DNA of 33,751 bases from positions 1 to 33,751 of the forward strand of contig DKVK01000102.1 of NCBI GenBank assembly GCA_002491165.1. The letters run 5' to 3'. Shown here piece after piece: positions 1 through 8,334 of this stretch. Positions within the stretch are counted from its first letter, which is position 1, and each line of letters starts with the position of its first letter. Both the position numbers and the translations under genes were made by a program. Source of the stretch: Porphyromonadaceae bacterium UBA7180. Its GTDB lineage: Bacteria > Bacteroidota > Bacteroidia > Bacteroidales > Muribaculaceae. Under the pieces are notes generated by a model that worked only from the letters and a program-made list of their open reading frames with translations, searched no databases and was not told the DNA's origin.

Positions 1-37
1 CTTGTCGCATATATCTAAACTAAAAGTAAAGGTAGGT

Positions 38-2119
38 TCAGAGGCGTTTCATTTCGGCGGCGGAAGCGGCGGAGCCTTTGTATCTGGATTTGCGTGGCTG
101 GAAGTTGTAGATTATGTCGAGGGTGAGACCCCGCCGGTCCATGCTCATGCGTTTGTCCACGAAGACGCCGTAAGTCCGCATCGTCCAGTCGTTGTTGGCA
201 GTGTTGAAGATGTCGGTGGCGGTGAGTTTTACTGTAAGCGACTTGTTGAGGAAAGTCTTGCCGACGGAGGCGTCCATTTTAAACCATGAGGCGGCGAATC
301 GGTTTGTGTGCATGTCGCCCTGCGAACTGCTGCTGACGTTGGCGGTGACGAGCCATCCACGGGGCAGCGAGAAGGTATTGTCGAAGTAATAGGTAAAGAG
401 CGGTTTGTCGTAGCGGTTATCGCCGAGTGTGAGCCATTGCCGGTACATCCCGACCGTGATGTTGGGCGTCCAGCGGCGCACGGGACGGCTCCAGACGAGA
501 TAAAGGCTCAATGCAGCAACGTCGATGTTGACGGGATGCATGATAAGTTGTAGGTTGTCAGCCGGATATAGTTGTTTGACAAATGCGTAAGTGTCAAGCG
601 AACGTATGAAGTCGGCTTGTAGCATGAAGTTTTTCCACGTCCCGAACAGTTGCACGTCGTGTAGCCTTTCATCGTGCAGCGCGGGATTGCCGCCCTCTAT
701 CTGATGCATTCCCGTGTAACTCAGCGAACCGGTAAGCTGCGAATAGGGCGGCTTTACGGTGGAGAGTCTGTAGCTGAGGCTCACTTGCGCGAAGTCGTAG
801 AAGGAGTAACCGAGCGAAATGTCGGGTGTGAGCGTATGGTCGTGGCGGCTTACATCCGAGTCCCGTTTTCCGTCGACATTGAAGTCATAATCCACGTATT
901 CGTATCTGGCGCCGGCCGAGAGTGAGAACTTCCCGAATATGCGCGACCATGAGGCGAAGAGTGATGCGGAAGTCTGACGTGCATCGGTCAGCGATGAGGG
1001 TATATATTCGCTGACATCGGCATTGAGCATCCGGTAAACGAGGGAAGTGCGGGTGTAACTGTCCTGCGTTCCGGCGGTGAACGTGCCGTTCCAAAGTGGG
1101 AAATTCAGATAGAGCTTTCCGGCCCAAAGGGTAGATGAGCGTTTATCCGTGGAGTTGACGGCTGGATTGGCAGATTCCGGGTAAGTGGTTGAAACGCTGT
1201 TGTTTTCCCGAGCGCTGCGGAAATCCCCGTCGAGGTGCAGTAGAAATTTCCCGGCAAGAAGGTTTTCGTAATAAAGGGAAACGAGGTGGCTGTGCGCCCT
1301 GGTGTGCTTGTCGATTTTGTCCCGGACGGGAGGATTGAAATCGAGCCATTCCGAACCGGAGTTGCTGAAATCGCCGCGTTCCGGGTTGTAACGGTAGTAT
1401 GCGCCGAACGATTGCTGACCGCCTGAATAGTTGAAAACGCCTCTTATTACCCCGGCCGTCGTTGGATACGAGTTGTTCTGGCTGCTGCCGACTATGGTTT
1501 CTTTACCGTTGAAAATCAGAGTATTGGTAGTCGAGCCTTTGGCAAAGGAGTTATTGTGGTTTATGGTTCCGTCGGCGAAAAACTCCCATACGCCTATGCG
1601 GTAGCTTAGGTTTAGGTAATCCATGATGGACCATTTGCGGCGACGTTGGAGCATGAACCGGTTGGTTACGGAAAGGCCTTGTATGAAATTGCGGCGCGTC
1701 GCTATTTTGAGTACTGCGCCGGTACTGCTTTCGTAGGCCGGTCCCGGCGCCATTAGTAATTCTACTTTTTTTACGTTCGATGAAAGTATCTGTTGCAATT
1801 CCTGGCCGTCGCGCATCGGGCGCCCGTCAATGTAGATTTCGATGTTGTTCTTGCCGATGACGTTTACAGTATTGTCTGTTACCTTAATCATCGGCAACTG
1901 AGCCAACACATCGAGAGCGGTACCAAGGTCCGCAAGATTTGTCCCGGGAATGTTGGTAACGAGGGTGGAGCCGACCAGTTTCGTTGCCGGTTGATTGCCG
2001 GTGACGATTACCTCTTGCAGGTGTCGCGTCAGGCTGTCGGGAACTTGCGTATCTTGTGCGTAACTGTTTCCGGAAATGAGAATAAGGAGGAGAATTGAGA
2101 TAAGGAATTTAGTGTTCAT
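38..2119 (-). CDS. Outer-membrane TonB-plug/beta-barrel protein
   Basis: About 693 residues. The start chosen gives MNTKFLISILLL followed by a signal peptide ending at SYAQ; an upstream in-frame Met would put 11 non-hydrophobic residues in front and is less likely. Residues of about 35-130 look like a TonB-receptor plug: a TonB-box-like LQEVIVTG, then a segment with IYIDGRPMRDGQ and VKKVELLMAPGPAYE. The rest is rich in alternating aromatic/polar strands typical of the Bacteroidetes outer-membrane beta-barrel family (OMP_b-brl_3). The carboxypeptidase-regulatory-like domain often found at the N-terminus of these receptors is absent. A SusD partner is not adjacent. The upstream neighbour is a membrane-tethered HTH regulator on the same strand with its own promoter. 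The substrate cannot be told from sequence; an uptake or surface role is inferred from the fold. Confidence 0.85.
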   Translation of the reverse strand: MNTKFLISILLLILISGNSYAQDTQVPDSLTRHLQEVIVTGNQPATKLVGSTLVTNIPGTNLADLGTALDVLAQLPMIKVTDNTVNVIGKNNIEIYIDGRPMRDGQELQQILSSNVKKVELLMAPGPAYESSTGAVLKIATRRNFIQGLSVTNRFMLQRRRKWSIMDYLNLSYRIGVWEFFADGTINHNNSFAKGSTTNTLIFNGKETIVGSSQNNSYPTTAGVIRGVFNYSGGQQSFGAYYRYNPERGDFSNSGSEWLDFNPPVRDKIDKHTRAHSHLVSLYYENLLAGKFLLHLDGDFRSARENNSVSTTYPESANPAVNSTDKRSSTLWAGKLYLNFPLWNGTFTAGTQDSYTRTSLVYRMLNADVSEYIPSSLTDARQTSASLFASWSRIFGKFSLSAGARYEYVDYDFNVDGKRDSDVSRHDHTLTPDISLGYSFYDFAQVSLSYRLSTVKPPYSQLTGSLSYTGMHQIEGGNPALHDERLHDVQLFGTWKNFMLQADFIRSLDTYAFVKQLYPADNLQLIMHPVNIDVAALSLYLVWSRPVRRWTPNITVGMYRQWLTLGDNRYDKPLFTYYFDNTFSLPRGWLVTANVSSSSQGDMHTNRFAASWFKMDASVGKTFLNKSLTVKLTATDIFNTANNDWTMRTYGVFVDKRMSMDRRGLTLDIIYNFQPRKSRYKGSAASAAEMKRL

Positions 2120-2137
2120 GTGAGTAATTTTTTGATG

Positions 2138-2170
2138 CAAAATTACCCACAAACCGTGTTAAACTCCAAA
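2138..2170 (-). promoter_or_regulatory. Putative Bacteroidetes promoter of the barrel gene
   Basis: Read on the minus strand, TAATTTTG (2145 to 2138) matches the -7 consensus TAnnTTTG, and TTTG (2170 to 2167) lies 21 nt upstream as a -33 box. Transcription would start near 2131-2135, leaving a leader of only about 12-16 nt before the start codon at 2119. Confidence 0.5.
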
Positions 2171-2262
2171 ATAAAAGTTTGACACTGCTATTTGTAAAAC
2201 GTTAATAATCAATATGATATATTGAGATATTCCGGAAAAACCTGACCAGATGGAAAAGGGTG

Positions 2263-3246
2263 TCAAAAAATGGCCATTATGCCGCTGTTTTCAACGCCTG
2301 CGTGCGCTTTGAGACGCGACTTTAGCCGTGATTTCCGCTTGTAAATCACGTTAACCGATTCATCAAGGAGAAGGCATATTGTGCGTGTGGAAAGTCCGCT
2401 TGCAAGGTAGACCAACAGCATATAATCCTCCGGTTTGAGTTCGGGAAATTCTTCTTTGATTTTTACGAGTACATTGTCACGGCAATCGTTCACGGCCTGC
2501 TCCATTTCCGGGAAAGAGTCGGTGCGTACCGCGTCAATTTCGCTTTTCACTTTTTCGACAATAGCCTTACGTTCCAATTTTGTGCCCTGCGATTCATAAT
2601 AAGTCTGGCAAAGCGAGTCGATGAGGGCAAAGCGGTTTTCGAGCAATCCGTGTAGTTTTTGTTGCAAGCGGTCGACATCCCCGCGACTTTCCTGTATCTG
2701 GCATTTCATACTCGATGCCTCGGCCATTAGCGAGTCGTTGCACAAGGACTGCATCCTCAATCTCTGACGCAACCATATTATGATTATGGCTGCGACAAGA
2801 ATGACGACAAGAGCGAGAATCAGCTGCATTTGTCGTTTCGTGCGCTCTTTATATAGGAAAAATTCCTTTTCTTTTTGGAGATAAAGTGCTGTGGCGAGTT
2901 CATCGCGATTGCCCGATGACTTAATCAATGCTTTCAGTCGCGAAGCTTTCTTGAATTGGTCTTTCAGGTTGTGATTTCCGTAATAGTCGACCGCTATATT
3001 TATAATGGAGTCGGTCGGGGCTGAAAGTTGGTTGACTACCATCGCTTCGCTATAGAGGAGCGCCCACCGAGCCATAGTTGCTGAATCCTTTAACTCGGAA
3101 ACATCTACTGTATTGAGTTTGGAAAGTGCGGCGGACGGGTCGGAATGCATCATCTTCTGTGCATCGTCAAGCACCTTCTGTTGCGATGCCGAGACGCCGC
3201 AAGCCGTAATGGTCAATAGTATGACGATGTATAACAGACAACGCAT
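2263..3246 (-). CDS. Membrane-tethered HTH transcriptional regulator with lipobox
   Basis: 327 residues. The N-terminus is a lipoprotein-like signal (ITAC, Cys16). Residues 20-125 are helical and TPR-like, too short for a full TPR array. A strong transmembrane helix runs about 140-159, followed by a coiled coil (165-250) and a C-terminal helix-turn-helix of the LuxR-like type (about 266-312, KPEDYMLLVYLASGLSTRTI, then a basic KRKSRLKSRLK helix). This matches the Bacteroidetes pattern of a periplasmic sensor half joined through one membrane helix to a cytoplasmic DNA-binding half. It probably senses an envelope signal and controls nearby genes; the barrel gene just downstream is an obvious but unproven target. 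No histidine-kinase or receiver motifs are visible. Confidence 0.75.
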   Translation of the reverse strand: MRCLLYIVILLTITACGVSASQQKVLDDAQKMMHSDPSAALSKLNTVDVSELKDSATMARWALLYSEAMVVNQLSAPTDSIINIAVDYYGNHNLKDQFKKASRLKALIKSSGNRDELATALYLQKEKEFFLYKERTKRQMQLILALVVILVAAIIIIWLRQRLRMQSLCNDSLMAEASSMKCQIQESRGDVDRLQQKLHGLLENRFALIDSLCQTYYESQGTKLERKAIVEKVKSEIDAVRTDSFPEMEQAVNDCRDNVLVKIKEEFPELKPEDYMLLVYLASGLSTRTICLLLDESVNVIYKRKSRLKSRLKAHAGVENSGIMAIF

Positions 3247-3346
3247 AATTCTCTGAGTTCCAATCTCGTAAGGAACAAAACCGGCATTCGGGGAAACGGA
3301 AATATCATGGTAGTAATCCGCAAAAGCACAGTCTTTGTCACTGGCG

Positions 3347-3378
3347 CAAAGTTACAACAAAATTGTGAATAAACCAAA
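3347..3378 (-). promoter_or_regulatory. Bacteroidetes promoter of the HTH regulator
   Basis: On the minus strand TAACTTTG (3354 to 3347) fits TAnnTTTG exactly, and TTTG (3378 to 3375) lies 20 nt upstream. The transcript would carry a leader of about 95 nt before the regulator's start codon. Confidence 0.7.
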
Positions 3379-3464
3379 GAAATGCCCAGAGACGTGGAAG
3401 TCAAACAAGGTATAGCGTGCCGGGGTACGGTCCAAATTGGTCCATTTTAAAGTTTTTCGGCGTT

Positions 3465-3499
3465 TTTGTTGTTTTTATTTGATATTATAGCTAACTTTG
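3465..3499 (+). promoter_or_regulatory. Possible promoter of the envelope cluster
   Basis: TAACTTTG at 3492-3499 fits the -7 consensus. The nearest full TTTG upstream (3465-3468) is 23 nt away, slightly longer than usual. It would give a leader of roughly 140 nt before the gene at 3647. Confidence 0.35.
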
Positions 3500-3646
3500 C
3501 GCAACCATATCTGTCGGACTCGTTTTCGGGCCTCAGGAAGATTCAGACGCAGTGTCCGTGATGACTTTGAGATATTTAGAAATCCATTTTAGACAAAATA
3601 AATATTGGAAATTTCATTATAAACAAACATAATACTTATTTTCAAG

Positions 3647-4294
3647 ATGAAAAAGTTGATATTAGTGGCACTGATGCTTATCACAGGAGCCTCATTCGTA
3701 GCTATCTCTGCAAAGGACACTAAAGAGCAGAAAGAGTACAAGAAAGAACAGCAAAAGTATCGCAAGGATGCTGAAAAGATAGCCAAAAACCAGGCGAAAC
3801 AGATTAAGAAAGAGAAATGGGAATACAGTGGTGCAGTCCCCCTCGAACTGGCCCTCACCAACCTCTATCTGGAATCGGAACCCACAATGGGAGGTACCAA
3901 AAAGAACATCACCCATGAAGTGGACAACGCCAAGACAATCAGTGACGGTGAACGCCGCCTGTTGCTCATGGCACAGTCCAACTATGCTCAAGAAGTGCGC
4001 AGTATGCTCGGCTCCGATATTGCTGACCAAATTAATTCCAACTCCCGGGAGTATAACGAGAACTACGTGCAGAATATCGCTGCCAAGGTAATGCACGAGT
4101 TCAACGGCGACATCACCCGCGTAATCCTGCTCAAGAAGAAGAACCGCGATGGCAAAACTTGGACCATGCGCGCCTACTATCTGGTAGACAAAGAGGCCGG
4201 TGCAAATCGCTCGAAACGCATTGCCGACGATGTCAGAAACAACAACGGCATCATCGAGGACATCCACAACGAGGTGTTCGGCACCGAGGAGTAA
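3647..4294 (+). CDS. Small exported LPP20-like protein
   Basis: 215 residues. A signal peptide (MKKLILVALMLITGASFVAISA) is followed by a highly charged Lys/Glu-rich coiled segment (about 23-58, with repeated KEQ/KK motifs). The body starts at KWEYSGAVPLELALTNLY. That motif, and the following Ala/Arg-rich helix around RRLLLMAQSNYAQEVRSMLG, resemble exported Bacteroidales relatives of the LPP20 family, where a W-x-x-x-G-x-x-x-L-E motif precedes an alpha/beta domain. There is no lipobox, so it is probably periplasmic. It heads the block that contains a second LPP20-like protein, a PEGA protein and a transglutaminase-like protein, but 300 nt separate it from the next gene, so it may have its own transcript. 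Function is unknown; the family link is inferred from remembered family patterns. Confidence 0.7.
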   Translation: MKKLILVALMLITGASFVAISAKDTKEQKEYKKEQQKYRKDAEKIAKNQAKQIKKEKWEYSGAVPLELALTNLYLESEPTMGGTKKNITHEVDNAKTISDGERRLLLMAQSNYAQEVRSMLGSDIADQINSNSREYNENYVQNIAAKVMHEFNGDITRVILLKKKNRDGKTWTMRAYYLVDKEAGANRSKRIADDVRNNNGIIEDIHNEVFGTEE

Positions 4295-4594
4295 AAAACT
4301 TCCCGTTATTCGCCCGGAATACAGGCGGATGCGGACATTTTGCGACTCGTCGGCGGAAACATGGGCGCACCACTTATGGGTGTGTCCCCTTTTCCGGTGT
4401 ATCTGAAGATGCCTCCGGTCGCAAATCCTTTTTAACGGCGGGCGCCATTGGGTGGCACATGGTTTTGCCGTTGTCTGAAGATTGTGTTCCCAAAAGCTGA
4501 TTCCCCTCCAGAGCAACATTGGAAAATGCCGTCTGTTGTCCCCGTTTTTGTAACGCTCTTAAAGAAAAGAACTTAACACCATATTCCTAAACAG
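4295..4594. other. 300-nt non-coding gap
   Basis: This stretch lies between two same-strand envelope genes. I find no full TAnnTTTG promoter, no strong hairpin with a T tract and no RNA gene. The open frames crossing it have no start signals or recognisable content. Confidence 0.5.
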
Positions 4595-4825
4595 ATGAAA
4601 CGACTTTCGTCACTGCTTCTTATATTGCTGTGTGCGCTTCCGCTCTTCGCTCAGGAGTCGAAGCAGGAGGCCATGGAAAATATCCGCACCGGCGGAAATT
4701 ACCGCTGGGGCGAGGCGCGTTCTAAAATATATGACGAAGCCCGCGAATCGGCACGCGACGACCTCATTTCCAAACTTTTCACGACACTTGTAGTCGACAC
4801 GCTCAGGAAAATAACGAAGAACTGA
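4595..4825 (+). CDS. N-terminal fragment of frameshifted LPP20-family protein
   Basis: 76 codons. The product opens with a clean signal peptide (MKRLSSLLLILLCALPLFAQ) and then NIRTGGNYRWGEARSKIYDEA, which is the start of an LPP20-type domain: a WGE motif followed by helix residues ARESARDDLISKLFTTL. The frame then drifts into LRKITKN and stops in mid-domain. The missing continuation (NNEELNYQVTSSTVGTVQNT) is present immediately downstream in the -1 frame and runs without a stop into the 4858-6576 segment. One extra base near 4799-4811, for example a fifth A in the AAAA run at 4808-4811, would rejoin the two into a protein of about 660 residues. It is a fragment, either from a real mutation or from a sequencing/assembly error. 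Confidence 0.75.
   Translation: MKRLSSLLLILLCALPLFAQESKQEAMENIRTGGNYRWGEARSKIYDEARESARDDLISKLFTTLVVDTLRKITKN
4735..4825 (+). other. Frameshift window in the LPP20-family gene
   Basis: The upstream frame is open to the TGA at 4823-4825 and the downstream frame is open from just after a TGA at 4732-4734, so the lesion must lie between. Protein similarity between the two halves suggests it is close to the AAAA run at 4808-4811. No canonical X-XXY-YYZ slippery heptamer sits in the upstream frame there, so programmed frameshifting is not favoured. Confidence 0.7.
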
Positions 4826-4857
4826 ATTACCAGGTTACCTCCTCCACCGTCGGCACA

Positions 4858-6576
4858 GTGCAAAACACGCAGGAAATCATCTTCCAGGAGGGTGACGAAT
4901 GGGTGTGCATGGTCTATATCTCCGAAGATCAATTGCGCGCCGCTATCCAGGACCGCAAAGACGCTGTTGTGGAACTCATCAAAATAGCCCAACGTCAGGA
5001 ACAGGAGCTGCGCATTTCCGACGCTTTGAAGTATTACACCTGGGCGCTGAGGATGCTCAATACCTATAAGGATAAGGTGAAAATCGACATCAACGGACGC
5101 CGGCAGGACGCCAAGGCATGGCTGAACGCCCACATTCCCGCGATGCTCGATAATATCCATATCTCGCTGTCTGACAACCTGATACAAGACGACCCCACGG
5201 TCTATGACCGCTATATGGTGAACCTGAAAGCCGACTATGCCGGGATGCCGGTCTCTACGCTTCAGGTGAGCTACTACAACGGCGAGCACGAGATTTCGCC
5301 GGTAACCTTCAAGAGCGGCGAAGGGACGCTTGCCTTCCCCTCGCTTGCCGGTTTTCAGAAGATAGACCTGCGCGTGCTTTACGACTACGCCGCCGACGGC
5401 CGGCTCTACAATTCCTACATCGAAACTACCTACCCGAAACGTTTCAAACGTTTGCCGTTCGACGCTCAGGCCGGCAAGAGCATCAGCTTTAATATAGACC
5501 GCGATGTTATCACACAGAGAGGTACCCCGACGGCTCCGGATTATTCCGCAACCATGGGGATACCTGTGCAACCTGCGCCACAGACCGGTGCTCCCGTCAC
5601 CGACTCGGCCGGAACATCGGCCGTAGACCCTATAGTGAAGCCTCCGCGCGCTACCATCGAACGTAATTTCGAAGAAAATCCTGTGGAGTACATCAATAAA
5701 ATGAAGGAAGTGGAGACGGCCATCCGTGGCAAGAATCCAGAATCCGTGAAGCAGCTTTTCACCGGCGAGGGTTTCAAAATCTTCACTATGATAATGAAAA
5801 GCGGCAACGTATCCGTTACCAAGAAAAAACCGGACTTCACCGTAGAGCGTTCCAATAACTTTCTGATAGGGAAGGGCATACCGGTAGCCATCAAGGTCGG
5901 TAAGCACATTTCGAGGGAGAACATCGTGTTCCGTTTCGACCCGCAGACCGGCCTCATCAGTTCGTTGGCCTACGCGCTGACCAAACGTGCCGAAGACGAC
6001 ATCTTTCGCCAGGCGCAATGGAGCAACGATTCGCGCTACACCCTGCTCCAGTTCATGGAAGACTACCAGACGGCCTTCGGCATCGGGCGTCTCGACTACA
6101 TCGAAAGCATATTCTCCGACGACGCCCATATAATAGTCGGCTCGACCAACGCTTCGCGCGGGGGCAGCAAAGGTTGTTTCCTTAGCCGCGACGAGTTGGC
6201 CGATTTAAATTTCAAGGAACCGGCGAATGTCAGGTACCATACCTATAACAAGTCCGAGTATCTCCAGAACGTGGCCCGCGACTTCAAGACAAAGTCTTAC
6301 ATACAGCTGGTGTTCGAGGATACCTATATTTCAAAAGTGGGGGATACCGGTGGCTATACCGATAATGAAGTGCTTTGGATAGAACTCAAACAGCAATATT
6401 CCTCCTCCAACTATTCCGACAAAGGTTTCCTGGCCTTACAGATAAACCTGAATCCGAGCCAGTCGGTGATAAAAGTGCGTACATGGACACCTTATTTTGT
6501 GCCTATCGATTATCTCAAAAAACACTTTCCCATAGGGCGCGAAGTCAGTGAAGCGGACCAGGCTCAGAACGACTGA
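4858..6576 (+). CDS. LPP20/NTF2-like envelope protein, C-terminal part
   Basis: 572 codons if counted from the GTG at 4858, but the frame is open upstream to 4735 and the gene really begins at 4595. Numbering from the GTG, residues 1-30 finish the LPP20-like domain (EGDEWVCMVYISEDQLR). Residues 35-75 form a TPR-like helical pair (ISDALKYYTWALRML). A beta-rich domain spans about 110-215 and a Pro/Thr/Ala linker about 222-262. Two NTF2/SnoaL-like domains follow (about 275-375 and 390-565; LLQFMEDYQTAFGIGRL is a typical NTF2-like opening helix). It has no transmembrane helix, so the intact protein should be periplasmic or outer-membrane associated. It is followed after 30 nt by the PEGA protein, suggesting one operon. 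The GTG as a true start is unlikely. Confidence 0.75.
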   Translation: MQNTQEIIFQEGDEWVCMVYISEDQLRAAIQDRKDAVVELIKIAQRQEQELRISDALKYYTWALRMLNTYKDKVKIDINGRRQDAKAWLNAHIPAMLDNIHISLSDNLIQDDPTVYDRYMVNLKADYAGMPVSTLQVSYYNGEHEISPVTFKSGEGTLAFPSLAGFQKIDLRVLYDYAADGRLYNSYIETTYPKRFKRLPFDAQAGKSISFNIDRDVITQRGTPTAPDYSATMGIPVQPAPQTGAPVTDSAGTSAVDPIVKPPRATIERNFEENPVEYINKMKEVETAIRGKNPESVKQLFTGEGFKIFTMIMKSGNVSVTKKKPDFTVERSNNFLIGKGIPVAIKVGKHISRENIVFRFDPQTGLISSLAYALTKRAEDDIFRQAQWSNDSRYTLLQFMEDYQTAFGIGRLDYIESIFSDDAHIIVGSTNASRGGSKGCFLSRDELADLNFKEPANVRYHTYNKSEYLQNVARDFKTKSYIQLVFEDTYISKVGDTGGYTDNEVLWIELKQQYSSSNYSDKGFLALQINLNPSQSVIKVRTWTPYFVPIDYLKKHFPIGREVSEADQAQND

Positions 6577-6606
6577 ATGAAATAACTTTTCCCGTAATAC
6601 CGAACG

Positions 6607-8328
6607 ATGAAAAAACTACTGCTACTCAGCCTCTTTCTCCTTGCCGCTGTGGGTGTAAACGCCCAGCTTAGCATAAAGCCGGGCTCCTTCGGCGGATATT
6701 CCGACAACGACCGCGTGGCCGGCGATGACATGGGCCACCGCAACATGACGGCCCAGATGATAGACTGGCCGATGAATGCCGACGGCGACGACAACCTCGC
6801 GCTACTCATTGTCAATTTCGAGAATATGGCGCCTGAAGACATTTCGCAGGTGCAGGCATCCCTCTCCGGCGGTGCCATCGTGGCAAAAACCGAAGATAGA
6901 AAGATGGAGAACGGCACCGTCAACAGATGGTACTTCATCCCTGAAGGAAGCAACATGGACGTTACCTTCACACATCCCCGCTTCGGCAACACACGTCTGC
7001 CGGGGGTGAATTTCGACATACATAAAATCTATTACGTCACGGTAGTGAACGCCACCACTGTGCCTGTCGTAATCAATACGGAGCCGGCAGGTGCGTTCGT
7101 GAATTTCGACGGCCGCTCGGTGGGTTATTCGCCGGCTACCATCCCCGATGTCACTATGGGCATGCACCGTGTGGAGATTATCCCTACCGACACTAAGATG
7201 ACCCAAGGGGTGCGTCCGCATGACATTATGGTCACGGTCGACAATGCCGCTTTTAATTACCCCATCCTTAAGAAACGCACCATATCGCTGCAACCCAATC
7301 CCGCTAACGCACACCTTACCGTGATGCACAACGGGAAACTTCTGGGAGAAGGAGATGAAACGATAATTCTGAAGGATGCCGAATATGGCAACTATACCGT
7401 CACCGGCACCTACAAGGAAGCTATGCTGACGCGTACCATCGAAGTCAATGACGATACGGATGATGTCATTACCATAAACGTGATAGGCTCGCGTGCCATA
7501 AGCTTTACCGCTACCCAGAATAACCGGGAGGTGAACGCCGACGTGGCAATCAACGGAGTAACCGTGGGTACTACCCCTATGACGCGCGTGCTTGACTACG
7601 GCAAATACAATGTCACGATGTCGAGCATGGGCTACAGCAAGAGCACTACGCTGCGTGTGAACAAGAACACCAACGACTGCCGCCTGAACCTCCCGACGCG
7701 CCGCAGCGCCGGCTGGAACCCCTTCCGCACAGGATACAAAGAACGCGAATGGGGGCTCGCCTTCAACTACATACGCCGCTATTTCTCGCTGAAGCAGGGC
7801 GGCCGTTCGCATAAGTACGACTGGGTGGGCAACGAGGGTGAGGCCTCCGCTTTCCAGGTCGGTATAGCTTATCAGCCCTACTTCGTTGCCGGACAGGGGC
7901 TGAACACCGGTGTTTACTTCCAGATAACTCCGCAACACCTCGACGACAATTGGGATGTCACAGACTTGGCTTTCTTCATTCCGCTGCAATATCAGTTCCG
8001 CCTGCCGCTGAGCCGCGACTTCTCGATAGCCGTCAACGCCGGTATGGCAATGACAATAGGTGTCCACAACGAACTCAGTGAACGAAATTCCGACACCGAG
8101 TCGGGAGATAAAATCGATGTGGGCTATGGCCACAACAGCGAATATAACACCTATTTCCCCGATGCTTTCGACTATTCGCTGCTTTTCGGCGTGGCGGTAC
8201 AGTTCAAGGCGCTCCAGATTGAGGGTAAATACTCACTCGGTCTCAAAAACCACGAAGTTATGCTCCAGGACCAGACTTGCACTTATAAGAGCGGCTTCAT
8301 GGGTATCGGTCTCTCTCTGCTCTTCTAA
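6607..8328 (+). CDS. PEGA-repeat protein with C-terminal outer-membrane barrel
   Basis: 573 residues. A signal peptide ends at VNAQ (residue 20). An N-terminal beta domain covers about 24-145. Three PEGA-like repeats follow at about 151-193 (INTEPAGAFVNFDGRSVGYSP, the clearest), 224-281 and 296-361 (VAINGVTVGTTPM). From about 378 to the end there are amphipathic strands resembling an eight- to ten-stranded outer-membrane barrel, and the protein ends in Phe, as such barrels do. The layout suggests PEGA domains presented in the periplasm from an outer-membrane anchor. It sits between the LPP20-like gene (30 nt upstream) and the transglutaminase-like gene (6 nt downstream) and is presumably co-translated with them. 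PEGA domains are often called surface or carbohydrate-associated modules, but the role here is unknown. Confidence 0.8.
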   Translation: MKKLLLLSLFLLAAVGVNAQLSIKPGSFGGYSDNDRVAGDDMGHRNMTAQMIDWPMNADGDDNLALLIVNFENMAPEDISQVQASLSGGAIVAKTEDRKMENGTVNRWYFIPEGSNMDVTFTHPRFGNTRLPGVNFDIHKIYYVTVVNATTVPVVINTEPAGAFVNFDGRSVGYSPATIPDVTMGMHRVEIIPTDTKMTQGVRPHDIMVTVDNAAFNYPILKKRTISLQPNPANAHLTVMHNGKLLGEGDETIILKDAEYGNYTVTGTYKEAMLTRTIEVNDDTDDVITINVIGSRAISFTATQNNREVNADVAINGVTVGTTPMTRVLDYGKYNVTMSSMGYSKSTTLRVNKNTNDCRLNLPTRRSAGWNPFRTGYKEREWGLAFNYIRRYFSLKQGGRSHKYDWVGNEGEASAFQVGIAYQPYFVAGQGLNTGVYFQITPQHLDDNWDVTDLAFFIPLQYQFRLPLSRDFSIAVNAGMAMTIGVHNELSERNSDTESGDKIDVGYGHNSEYNTYFPDAFDYSLLFGVAVQFKALQIEGKYSLGLKNHEVMLQDQTCTYKSGFMGIGLSLLF

Positions 8329-8334
8329 AATGTC

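Larger units (their letters stand above)
3247..3646. other. 400-nt divergent intergenic region
   Basis: This gap separates the minus-strand regulator from the plus-strand envelope cluster. It holds a good minus-strand promoter (3347-3378) and a weaker plus-strand one (3465-3499). The last 60 nt before 3647 are AT-rich. I see no convincing small gene or RNA here. Confidence 0.6.

Noticed and set aside
4796..4812. Programmed -1 frameshift site in the LPP20-like gene
   Set aside because: No X-XXY-YYZ heptamer lies in the upstream frame, and no pseudoknot or strong stem was seen right after it.
4699..6129. Minus-strand open frame of 476 codons across the LPP20-like gene
   Set aside because: It is antisense to a gene with clear domain content and has no signal or motif of its own.
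6802..8133. Minus-strand frame of 443 codons across the PEGA gene
   Set aside because: A shadow frame with His/Val/Arg-rich composition typical of antisense reading.
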